From NCBI GenBank assembly GCA_023229485.1, contig JALNZJ010000017.1, positions 1 through 5,546 on the forward strand: 5,546 nt of DNA, read 5' to 3'. The stretch is from a bacterium (GTDB lineage: Bacteria > Patescibacteriota > Minisyncoccia > Minisyncoccales > Minisyncoccaceae). Shown in pieces: positions 1-5,546 of this stretch (positions are counted from its first letter, which is position 1; every line of letters starts with the position of its first letter). The position numbers were made by a program, and so were the translations under genes. The notes under the pieces were generated by a model, which was not told the DNA's origin, did no database searches, and saw only the letters and a program-made list of their open reading frames with translations.

Positions 1-1
1 A

Positions 2-232
2 GTCGGAACGAAGCAGTTAGGAATGGGGAAAAAAGATGACGCTTATGAACTATTCGATAAGGCCTATTCTTTATATTCCCTATTTTGGGCTCTAAATATG
101 AAGGTAATTAGTGTTGGAGATGTTAAAAAAATTGATGAAGGTGCTTTGAACGTACAAGATACTGAGAAGAAAGGGTTTATGGGCAAAATGAAGGATTTGG
201 TTAAAAAGGCTGTTGATTGCTGCATTGAGTAA
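2..232 (+). CDS. C-terminal part of an unrecognised protein (5' end outside window)
   Basis: The reading frame is open from the first complete codon at base 2 to a TAA at 230-232. The Met at base 23 is therefore not necessarily the start, and the gene probably begins upstream of the window. The visible 76 residues hold a fairly hydrophobic, aromatic-rich stretch (AYSLYSLFWALNMKVISVG), then an acidic-basic region and a Lys-rich, probably helical tail ending in a Cys pair (VDCCIE). There is no recognisable catalytic motif or complete domain. The first part (DDAYELFDKAYSLYSLF) looks faintly like a repeat helix of TPR type, but one helix is not enough for a call. The next gene starts 31 bases downstream on the same strand with no terminator between, so the two may be co-transcribed. 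Function unknown. Confidence 0.6.
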   Translation, partial: VGTKQLGMGKKDDAYELFDKAYSLYSLFWALNMKVISVGDVKKIDEGALNVQDTEKKGFMGKMKDLVKKAVDCCIE

Positions 233-263
233 TTTCGCAAAAAAAGACTGTTAAACATTTATC

Positions 264-659
264 ATGAATAAAATTATGAACAAAAAAATTATATTCATTG
301 CCTTGGCATTATTAATTGTAATATTAATAATTTTTGGGGTATATTTCTGGCAAACCAAAAAGTCATCTCCAAAAATTGATAACAATATCAGAAGCGAAAT
401 AATTTTTTATTATGGCGAGGGGTGCTCTTATTGTGAAAATGTTGAAAAATATATTAAAGAAAATAAAATATCCGAAAAAATTTCCTTTGAGAGTAAAGAG
501 GTTTTTAAAAATAAAAAAAATACCGACGATTTGGTGGATAAAGCCGAGATATGTAAAATAGATTATGCTTCAATAAGTGTTCCATTACTTTTTGATGGAT
601 CAAAATGCTACGAAGGAGATGAAAATATTATTAAATTTTTTAAAACAAAAACTGAATAA
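264..659 (+). CDS. Membrane-anchored thioredoxin/glutaredoxin-fold protein with CSYC motif
   Basis: This 131-residue protein has a short basic N-terminus, one strongly hydrophobic segment (about residues 9-28) that acts as a signal anchor, a polar linker, and a small thioredoxin-fold domain. A strand (EIIFYY) leads into GEGCSYCENVEKYI, a classic CxxC redox site at Cys54/Cys57 at the head of a helix. SVP at 105-107 supplies the expected cis-proline, and the tail (LLFDGSKCYEGDENIIKFF) resembles the last strand and helix of glutaredoxins. Two further cysteines (97 and 115) flank the cis-proline region. By family logic it is a thiol-disulfide oxidoreductase tethered to the membrane; topology outside the cell and direction of the reaction are inferred. 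The start may be ATG 264 or ATG 276; neither has a clear ribosome site. The gene ends at TAA 657-659, ahead of a terminator. Confidence 0.8.
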   Translation: MNKIMNKKIIFIALALLIVILIIFGVYFWQTKKSSPKIDNNIRSEIIFYYGEGCSYCENVEKYIKENKISEKISFESKEVFKNKKNTDDLVDKAEICKIDYASISVPLLFDGSKCYEGDENIIKFFKTKTE

Positions 660-681
660 AAAAGTATTTAATTGAGATAAT

Positions 682-712
682 AAAAAACCGCTTAAATTTT
701 TGCGGTTTTTTT
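682..712. terminator. Bidirectional intrinsic terminator between convergent genes
   Basis: A perfect 10-base inverted repeat (AAAAAACCGC at 682-691, GCGGTTTTTT at 702-711) encloses a 10-base loop. It has a GC-bearing core flanked by an A-run on one side and a T-run on the other, so it has terminator shape on both strands. It lies 22 bases past the stop of the CSYC protein gene and 24 bases beyond the end of pyrH, as expected for a shared terminator of convergent transcripts. Confidence 0.88.
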
Positions 713-735
713 GTTGGGTTTTCCTTTAATTAATA

Positions 736-1461
736 CTAGGAGACGAGGGTACCGAATTGCTCCCCCCTGAAAGCCTTTGCAATATCATCAATTTTGTTGA
801 TATTAAAAACTATGATTGGTTTTGCCTGATCCCAACATAATGCAAAAGCAGTACTATCCATAATATTCAAATCTTTTTCGATAGCTTCTTTATACGCTAT
901 TTTTTTATAAATTTTAGCATCCTTGTATTTTTGAGGATCTTTATCGTAAACACCATTAACATTAGTCGCTTTTAAGATTAAATCTGCGTTAACTTCGCAG
1001 GCCCTTAAGGCAGCGGCTGAATCAGTAGTAAAAAACGGATTCCCTGTTCCTCCTGCAAATATAACAACTCTATCTTTCTGGAAGTGTCTTAGGGCTCTTT
1101 TTAGGATAAATGGTTCGGCGACTTCATTCATACTGATTGCAGTCATTGTTCTCGCTGGAGTGCCAATATTATCTAATGCCTCCTGAAGGCCTAATCCATT
1201 AATTATTGTGCCAAGCATTCCCATACTATCGGCGATTGCTTTACTAAATTTTTCTTCTCCGTTTTCTCGTCCACGAAAAATATTTCCACCTCCAACTACG
1301 ATTGCGAGATCGATTTTATTTTCTTTTTTTATCTTGGCTATTTTTTTGGCAATATTCGCATAAGAAGTAATTGAAACACCCTTGCCGTTTTCTTTTCCAA
1401 ATATCTCACCACTTAATTTTAGGATAACTCTTTTGTATTTTAATTTTTGATTTGATGACAT
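736..1461 (-). CDS. pyrH: UMP kinase (uridylate kinase)
   Basis: PyrH phosphorylates UMP to UDP with ATP in the cytoplasm, the entry to UTP and CTP synthesis. The 241 residues match the usual length of this amino-acid-kinase family. Visible hallmarks in order are KLSGE at 15-19 (phosphate-binding Lys15), the glycine-rich VVGGGNIFRGR at 55-65, ADSMGMLGT at 77-85, the signature AGGTGNPFFTTDSAA at 136-150 with TTD for nucleotide binding, KATNVNGVYDKDP at 164-176, and a late MDSTAFALC segment. No key motif is missing. The start is the ATG at 1459-1461; the region before it has no clear Shine-Dalgarno site but does hold a 14-base palindrome. It is the last gene of the leftward block, 54 bases after rlmN, and ends at TAG before the 682-712 terminator. 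The usual bacterial neighbours frr and tsf are not in the window. Confidence 0.97.
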   Translation of the reverse strand: MSSNQKLKYKRVILKLSGEIFGKENGKGVSITSYANIAKKIAKIKKENKIDLAIVVGGGNIFRGRENGEEKFSKAIADSMGMLGTIINGLGLQEALDNIGTPARTMTAISMNEVAEPFILKRALRHFQKDRVVIFAGGTGNPFFTTDSAAALRACEVNADLILKATNVNGVYDKDPQKYKDAKIYKKIAYKEAIEKDLNIMDSTAFALCWDQAKPIIVFNINKIDDIAKAFRGEQFGTLVS

Positions 1462-1465
1462 TTTT

Positions 1466-1479
1466 TTAGATTAATCTAA
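1466..1479. repeat. 14-base perfect palindrome just upstream of pyrH
   Basis: TTAGATTAATCTAA reads identically on both strands and ends four bases before the pyrH ATG. A second inverted repeat (ATGTTA-TTT-TAACAT, 1485-1499) lies next to it in the same 54-base gap. Together they could be a protein-binding site or weak RNA hairpins over the translation start. In DNA this AT-rich, about one 14-base palindrome is expected per window by chance, so function is unproven. Confidence 0.35.
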
Positions 1480-1515
1480 TATAAATGTTATTTTAACATA
1501 AAATTTCACATGAGA

Positions 1516-2526
1516 CTATTTCTTAATCCTTGAAGAAGCTAATTGTCCACACGCAGCATTAATTGCTTGACCAAATTCGTATCTCTGAGTAACGAAGAGT
1601 CCATGAGTCTCTAGAAAATTCTTAAAACCTTTGACCGTTTCATCGTCACTTGGTTCGAAATCCCCGGTTGGATTATAAATAATAAGGTTTATCATACAAA
1701 GAGATTTTTTTCTGAATAATCTTACTAATTCTTCGGCACATTCCAAGGTGTCGTTTACTCCTTTTAACATTACATATTCATACATAACTTTACGAGAAGT
1801 TTTGTCAATATAAGCGTCTACGGCCCCAATTAATTTTTCGATTGAGTATTTACTGTTGATTGGCATTATCGCTTCTCTGAGGGCATTATTTGGAGCATGG
1901 AGAGATATCGATAAGTTAACTTGCATATCTTCATTTGCCATTTTTTCTATTCCTTCAATTATCCCTGAAGTGGAGATGGAAATTTTACGACTACCAATAT
2001 TAAAACAATGACCATTGTTTATAATCCTAACTGCACTTAAAACATTATCATAATTTAAAAATGGTTCGCCCATTCCCATAAAAACAATATTCGTGATCTG
2101 TTTATCACCTTTTGATTTGAGATATCTAGCGAAAAATAATACTTGTTCTAAAATTTCGTAAACGGTTAGATCTCTAAAGAAACCCATTTTTCCGGTCGCA
2201 CAAAACAAGCATCCAATTGGACAACCAACTTGTGAAGAAACGCAAACGGTAGAACGATTTCCAGTGTGAAGCATTAGCACTGTTTCAATTTGTTTTCCGT
2301 CTTGAAGTGTAATCAATGCTTTGATAGTATTTTTATCTTTCGATTCAAATATCCTTGAATTAATATCAAGAGAACAGGTGTCTTTAATTTTTTCTCGCAG
2401 TTGCAGCGAAAGATTTGTTGCCTCATCCCAATTTGTGATTAATTCACGAAAAATCGCCCGCATAACTTGCTGACGCCTGAATGGCTTTTCTTCTTTTAAT
2501 AGATTATCTAAATTTTCTAAATTCAT
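1516..2526 (-). CDS. rlmN: Dual-specificity RNA methyltransferase RlmN (radical SAM)
   Basis: RlmN makes 2-methyladenosine at A2503 of 23S rRNA and, in E. coli, at A37 of some tRNAs, using two SAM molecules and a 4Fe-4S cluster. Counting from the ATG at 2524-2526 (336 residues), the sequence shows the N-terminal KPFRRQQV helix region, then CVSSQVGC with resolving Cys95 and the radical-SAM motif CxxxCxxC (Cys102, Cys106, Cys109), GMGEP at 151-155, ISTSG and LSISLHAP segments, and AACGQLA near the end with methyl-carrying Cys326. All catalytic cysteines are present. The residues before AACGQL (RYEFGQAIN) depart from the common R-x-x-RG-x-DI-D form. An in-frame GTG at 2545-2547 would add seven residues (MRKIHFK), but the ATG matches the family N-terminus better; neither has a clear ribosome site. 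It lies between rmuC and pyrH and ends at TAG. Confidence 0.96.
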   Translation of the reverse strand: MNLENLDNLLKEEKPFRRQQVMRAIFRELITNWDEATNLSLQLREKIKDTCSLDINSRIFESKDKNTIKALITLQDGKQIETVLMLHTGNRSTVCVSSQVGCPIGCLFCATGKMGFFRDLTVYEILEQVLFFARYLKSKGDKQITNIVFMGMGEPFLNYDNVLSAVRIINNGHCFNIGSRKISISTSGIIEGIEKMANEDMQVNLSISLHAPNNALREAIMPINSKYSIEKLIGAVDAYIDKTSRKVMYEYVMLKGVNDTLECAEELVRLFRKKSLCMINLIIYNPTGDFEPSDDETVKGFKNFLETHGLFVTQRYEFGQAINAACGQLASSRIKK

Positions 2527-2551
2527 TTTGAAATGTATTTTCCGCACAAAC

Positions 2552-2607
2552 TGAAAATTAGTAATTAGAGACTAATAATTCGTAACTAGATGACGGACAA
2601 AAGGAAT
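2552..2607. repeat. Dispersed intergenic repeat, copy A (rmuC-rlmN gap)
   Basis: The segment carries a 26-base core at 2562-2587 that matches 3780-3805 at 22 of 26 positions in the same orientation; all four differences are transitions. The match extends on one side through TGAAAATYAG (with a two-base length difference) and on the other, after an indel, to AAAAGGAAT. The core is built from TAATTAG / CTAATAATTCG / TAACT words. It lies between the stop of rmuC and the start of rlmN and contains no ORF or terminator. Confidence 0.7.
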
Positions 2608-2628
2608 AATAACGGAAATAAAAATATT

Positions 2629-3729
2629 TTAGGAATCTTCTTTTTTTATTTCTATTTCTAATGGCTCGTTTAATAATTTACTTTCCTCGGTTTCTCCTTT
2701 TATTTTTTCTACTATTCCTGTTAGCTTTCTTGTTCTGGTAGTTGATACTTTTTCGTATTGTTCGTTAGTCTGTCTAATTTTATTTCCTAAATTATCTACT
2801 TCAACGTTATATTTTTCAAATTCTTGTTCAAAAACTTTAATAAGTTTGATAATATCATAGATATTCTCTTGGTATTTAAAATTACGATATGATTGAAAAA
2901 TCATTCTAAGAATTGCGGTAAAACTAAATGGTCCTGCTAATACAACTTTTTTACTCATTGCGTCATTCCAAACATCAGGCAGGTGATCATAAATAAAACT
3001 AAAAATCATTTCATTTGGTACAAAAAGAATAACAAAATCAACGGTATTTTCTTGTGGATTTATATAGTCACGTGAGCAAACTTCTTTGATTTTTTGTTTT
3101 ATGTCTTGTGCAAATTCCTTAAGATGTTTTTCCTTTAATTCTTTATCCTCTGTTTCGTTATATTTTAGAAGGGCCTTAAAAGGAAATTTAACATCAATGT
3201 TTACCTTTGTCTTATCGGGTAAAAACACCGTAAAATCGGGACGATTGGCATTTGTTTCCTGACTCTCGTTAGCTACATAATTTTCCCCTTTAATGAAGCC
3301 GATTGTTCGAAGTAAATTCTCGGCAATCTCCTCTCCGTACCTTCCTCTCATTTGGTTATTAGAAAGAACATTTTTAAGGTTATCAGTTGAAACTTTAAGT
3401 TCGCCTGTTAAATTTTTGTGTTCTTCGAGAATCGTTTTTAATGTATTGAATTGTCCGATTCTTTCTTTTTCTGAGTCCTCAAGTTGTTTTTTTGTTTTAT
3501 CGAGTTCTATTCTCATTCTATCAATAACTTCTTTTACAGATTCTTTTGTATTTTGATTTGATTCATTGATTAATTGCTTTTTAAATTCTAGTTGCTCAAC
3601 TAATCTTGATCGTTCTTCTTTCATCAATTCATCGCTTTGTTTTATACTTCCTTCAACAGCTTTTTTAATAAAAAAATAAAGAATGATTGAAAATATTATT
3701 AGGATTAATATTAGAATTAAGTATTCCAT
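2629..3729 (-). CDS. rmuC: RmuC-family DNA recombination/maintenance protein
   Basis: RmuC proteins are membrane-tethered, nuclease-fold proteins; in E. coli loss of rmuC raises inversion between short inverted repeats. Counting from the ATG at 3727-3729 (366 residues), there is one N-terminal transmembrane helix (about 3-21), a long charged coiled coil (about 25-120), then the RmuC domain. GRYGEE (129-134), RPDF (163-166) and NIDVKFPF (177-184) match the E...D...DxK pattern of the PD-(D/E)xK nuclease fold (Glu133, Asp165, Asp179, Lys181). FVILFVPNE, a later AGPFSFTAILRM segment and a final coiled region complete the family pattern. An in-frame GTG at 3739-3741 would add four residues (MHKN), but the ATG sits directly before the hydrophobic helix and is preferred. 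The DNA it acts on, and whether it cuts, cannot be read here. It lies between the U32 gene and rlmN, ending at TAA. Confidence 0.94.
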   Translation of the reverse strand: MEYLILILILIIFSIILYFFIKKAVEGSIKQSDELMKEERSRLVEQLEFKKQLINESNQNTKESVKEVIDRMRIELDKTKKQLEDSEKERIGQFNTLKTILEEHKNLTGELKVSTDNLKNVLSNNQMRGRYGEEIAENLLRTIGFIKGENYVANESQETNANRPDFTVFLPDKTKVNIDVKFPFKALLKYNETEDKELKEKHLKEFAQDIKQKIKEVCSRDYINPQENTVDFVILFVPNEMIFSFIYDHLPDVWNDAMSKKVVLAGPFSFTAILRMIFQSYRNFKYQENIYDIIKLIKVFEQEFEKYNVEVDNLGNKIRQTNEQYEKVSTTRTRKLTGIVEKIKGETEESKLLNEPLEIEIKKEDS

Positions 3730-3767
3730 GTTTTTATGCACTCAAAATTAAAATTCAGTATGAAAAA

Positions 3768-3818
3768 TGAAAATCAGCATAATTAGGGGCTAGTAATTCG
3801 CAACTGGCAAAAAGGAAT
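3768..3818. repeat. Dispersed intergenic repeat, copy B (U32-rmuC gap)
   Basis: This is the second copy of the element at 2552-2607, in the same orientation, with its core at 3780-3805. It runs up to the stop codon of the U32 gene. Just beyond its other end (about 3750-3767) the gap continues with related low-complexity words: AAAATTCAGTATGA is echoed by AAAATCAGCATAA inside the copy. This suggests decayed tandem units fill most of the 89-base gap. Confidence 0.7.
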
Positions 3819-5033
3819 TTAGCGTTTTTTGATAATGAAAACCTTGTCTCCGTTGGCAACAGTTCCATTGACTAAAATGGCAACCTCTTGTCCCTTAAGA
3901 GCTTTTTTGACTTTTTTATTTTCTACTTCTATTGAAGATATTTCCTGTTCGATAAATGTTTTTGCCCCCTCGATAATAATCTTATCTCCAATTTTTACTC
4001 CAATATGTTTTAAATCTAATGAAATAGCTCCTGCCTTAGGATAGCAATGCTTAATATTCCCAATCAGTTCTTTCTTGTATCTTGAAATGTTGTCTGCTTG
4101 ATTATAGCTGATACCTTCTTTCCCTGGTTCGCCAAAATAAAACCCAGTTGAGAATCCCCTATTGTAAACATTGATTAATTCTTTTTTCCATTTTTTAACC
4201 TTTTCATCGCTAAACGTTTTATCAAAATATGAATCTATTGCTTCTCGATAACACCTTGCTGTTGTTTCAATATATTTTGGATCTCGTCGTCTTCCTTCGA
4301 TTTTAAAAGAATCTATTCCCGATTCAATGAGTTCTGGAACAAATTCAATCATACATAAATCCTTAGCATTTAAAAAATATTTCCCTTCTGAGGCGAAACT
4401 ATTTCCGTCCTCATCGGTTAAAAACCATTCCTTTCGGCATGGCTGAGCACAAGAGCCGCAATTTGATGATTTTCCAAATAGATAAGATGACAAGATACAT
4501 CTACCCGAAATTCCAACACACATTGCTCCATGAACAAATGCTTCTATTTCGATATTTTTGACTTCCCTCTTTATTTTTCGAATTTGTTCTAGAGATAACT
4601 CTCTTGCAAGAACAACCCTCCCTGCACCTAGATTTTTATAGAACTTAATAGTATCGATATTGCTTACATTTGCTTGAGTAGAAATAATAAAAGGCATCTT
4701 CCATTTCCTTGCTATTTCAATAACAGCTGGATCCCAAATAATAACTGCGTCTATTCCTGAAATTTTGGCCTTTTCTACAAGCTTTTCTGCTCTTTTAATG
4801 TCGACATCATAAATTACTGAATTAATTGTCAAATATGCTTTTATTTTGTTTTTATGACACTCTTCTGCGAATGGTTTTAATTCAAAAATTTTAATGGCAT
4901 CTGATCTAGCTCTTAAGTTTAAGTCCTCAACGCCAAAATAAACCGCGTCGCAGTATTTTTTACAAGCCTCAAGACTTGCCCAATCTTTAATTGGAGACAT
5001 TAGTTCTGGTTTTTTGAAATTAGTTTTCATCAT
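3819..5033 (-). CDS. Peptidase U32-family protein, probable RNA hydroxylase (TrhP/RlhA type)
   Basis: The 404-residue protein has the U32 signature EAFVHGAMCVGISGRCILSS (164-183), followed by NCGSCAQPCR (191-200) and LNAKDLCMIE (221-230). Cys172, Cys179, one or more of Cys192/195/199, and Cys227 match the cysteine layout that binds a 4Fe-4S cluster in studied U32 proteins such as UbiU. The N-terminal part is barrel-like (DAVYFGVEDLNLRAR, AYLTINS, STQANVSN), FKIEGRRR at about 270 is typical, and a small beta domain (about 325-404) matches the U32 C-terminal barrel. Although called peptidases, characterised members include TrhP (5-hydroxyuridine at tRNA position 34), RlhA (5-hydroxycytidine at 23S C2501) and UbiU/UbiV. 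Length favours TrhP-like over the much longer RlhA, but substrate is inferred. The start has two ATGs in tandem (5031-5033, 5028-5030). It begins after the 5074-5089 terminator and leads the block. Confidence 0.9.
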   Translation of the reverse strand: MMKTNFKKPELMSPIKDWASLEACKKYCDAVYFGVEDLNLRARSDAIKIFELKPFAEECHKNKIKAYLTINSVIYDVDIKRAEKLVEKAKISGIDAVIIWDPAVIEIARKWKMPFIISTQANVSNIDTIKFYKNLGAGRVVLARELSLEQIRKIKREVKNIEIEAFVHGAMCVGISGRCILSSYLFGKSSNCGSCAQPCRKEWFLTDEDGNSFASEGKYFLNAKDLCMIEFVPELIESGIDSFKIEGRRRDPKYIETTARCYREAIDSYFDKTFSDEKVKKWKKELINVYNRGFSTGFYFGEPGKEGISYNQADNISRYKKELIGNIKHCYPKAGAISLDLKHIGVKIGDKIIIEGAKTFIEQEISSIEVENKKVKKALKGQEVAILVNGTVANGDKVFIIKKR

Positions 5034-5073
5034 CTATAACTTAGCACAGATTGGACATTTTTTAAAGAAAAAA

Positions 5074-5089
5074 CCCTGCCGTAGCAGGG
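5074..5089 (-). terminator. Intrinsic terminator of the pilin-like gene
   Basis: A perfect GC-rich hairpin (CCCTGC at 5074-5079, loop of four, GCAGGG at 5084-5089) is followed on the minus strand by a T-run (complement of the A-run at 5068-5073). The A-run on its other side overlaps the TAA stop of the pilin-like gene. It separates that gene from the U32 gene, whose start is about 40 bases further on. The flanking A and T runs also give it terminator shape on the + strand, but no + strand gene precedes it. Confidence 0.9.
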
Positions 5090-5095
5090 ATTTTT

Positions 5096-5545
5096 TTATT
5101 CACAAGAAATGTTTTTACTACTACAGCCATTTGCCTTTCCCGAATAGCCGGTACTATCAACGCAATAATAAGTTGGCTCAACATTAACTTTTTTCATAAG
5201 ACAGAATTTAGCTTTTGAAGTAGCCACTATTAAAGCGTCTCCTTCTTGTTCGTTTATTTTCTTGACAGCTGCTATTCCATTAGCAGAGCTAATATATCCT
5301 AAATATGTACCTTTTTGAGTATTATGTGCCTGCAGTGCTAGAGACAAAGAATCAATTAAATTTTGCGTTTCTGATTTTTCTGCTGTTGGAACTACTATTG
5401 GAGCGATTGGATTATTTGTAGGATTCGTAGGATTAATCACCGGAGTGGGAGTTACGGAAGTGCTTGTTCCAATACAAGTAATTTTTTCTTTATCGCAGGT
5501 TCCATTTCCGAGGAAACTGCTTGAATCAAGGCACCAAGACGTTCC
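5096..5545 (-). CDS. Cys-rich type IV pilin-like protein, C-terminal part (5' end outside window)
   Basis: The frame stays open from TAA 5096-5098 to the window edge, giving 149 visible residues. The GTG at 5438-5440 lies in mid-protein and is not a credible start. In order, there is a module with WCLDSSSF and cysteines spaced C-x11-C-x6-C, a Thr/Pro/Asn-rich linker (STSVTPTP then NPTNPTNNP), a helical stretch (NLIDSLSLALQAHNTQKGTY) like the post-membrane helix of small pilins, then FCLMKK and a second module YYCVDSTGYSG with C-x12-C-x6-C ending the protein. The LxxALQxHxxxxGTY pattern and Cys-bearing end are what I expect of pilin-like proteins in Patescibacteria-type genomes. The usual N-terminal hydrophobic helix is not visible and may lie upstream. 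The protein is probably exported and disulfide-bonded. The family call is by pattern only. Confidence 0.65.
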   Translation of the reverse strand, partial: GTSWCLDSSSFLGNGTCDKEKITCIGTSTSVTPTPVINPTNPTNNPIAPIVVPTAEKSETQNLIDSLSLALQAHNTQKGTYLGYISSANGIAAVKKINEQEGDALIVATSKAKFCLMKKVNVEPTYYCVDSTGYSGKANGCSSKNISCE

Positions 5546-5546
5546 A

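Noticed and set aside
64..258. 64-residue minus-strand frame
   Set aside because: It is opposite the partial + strand gene, with no ribosome site, no recognisable motif and a composition typical of an antisense shadow.
1480..1515. Possible promoter for pyrH (TATATT-like box on the minus strand)
   Set aside because: The region is so AT-rich that -10-like words are expected by chance, and no convincing -35 box lies at the right distance.
2527..2547. GTG start giving rlmN seven more residues
   Set aside because: The extra residues (MRKIHFK) are not part of the conserved N-terminus, and the downstream ATG begins a typical RlmN N-terminal helix.
2562..2576. Hairpin ATTAG-AGA-CTAAT in repeat copy A as a conserved RNA structure
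   Set aside because: In copy B the matching bases give a G-U pair on the + strand and an A-C mismatch on the transcribed minus strand, so pairing is not kept.
2621..2630. Palindrome AAAATATTTT at the end of rmuC as a terminator
   Set aside because: It has no GC stem and no loop, and it overlaps the stop codon; it is low-complexity AT sequence.
3293..3556. 87-residue + strand frame rich in Ser, Leu and Phe
   Set aside because: It lies wholly inside the antisense of rmuC; its Ser/Phe-rich make-up is the complement of the Lys/Glu-rich coiled coil.
3730..3741. GTG start giving rmuC four more residues
   Set aside because: The ATG at 3727-3729 starts directly before the membrane helix, and the GTG has no ribosome site to favour it.
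3829..4044. 71-residue + strand frame
   Set aside because: It is antisense to the C-terminal barrel of the U32 gene and has no independent coding signal.
5096..5440. Pilin-like protein starting at the GTG 5438-5440
   Set aside because: The frame continues open to the window edge and encodes a second copy of the Cys module, so the true start is outside the window.

Overview
The window is strongly AT-rich bacterial DNA, and every protein reads through in the standard code. Several traits fit a Candidate Phyla Radiation (Patescibacteria-like) genome: a small Cys-rich pilin-like surface protein, a membrane-anchored thioredoxin-fold protein with no close relative I can name, no clear Shine-Dalgarno sites, and degenerate AT-rich repeats between genes. 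This placement is an inference. No rRNA or other phylogenetic marker that would settle it is present. No tRNA, rRNA, CRISPR array, insertion sequence or phage gene was seen.

Layout. The left end (1-659) is on the + strand. It holds the 3' end of an unrecognised gene, then a small membrane-anchored protein with a CSYC redox motif. A palindromic terminator at 682-712 separates this pair from a leftward block that fills the rest of the window. In transcription order (right to left) that block is: the C-terminal part of a Cys-rich pilin-like protein (cut by the window end), a terminator at 5074-5089, a U32-family protein, RmuC, RlmN and UMP kinase (PyrH). The four genes from U32 to PyrH have no intrinsic terminator between them and could form one transcript ending at the 682-712 hairpin, although their gaps are fairly wide (about 50-100 bases).

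Function. The four-gene block is nucleic-acid housekeeping: a U32 protein of the group that includes RNA hydroxylation enzymes, a nuclease-fold DNA maintenance protein, a radical-SAM RNA methyltransferase and a pyrimidine nucleotide kinase. The pilin-like gene is a cell-surface function with its own terminator. The CSYC protein could serve disulfide chemistry outside the membrane, where the Cys-rich pilin-like protein would fold, but nothing in the sequence directly ties the two together.

The points most worth a second look are the duplicated Cys module in the pilin-like protein, a dispersed repeat that sits in two successive gene gaps (upstream of rlmN and upstream of rmuC), and the U32/RlmN pairing. 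I found no clear evidence of a wholly new defence or mobile system.
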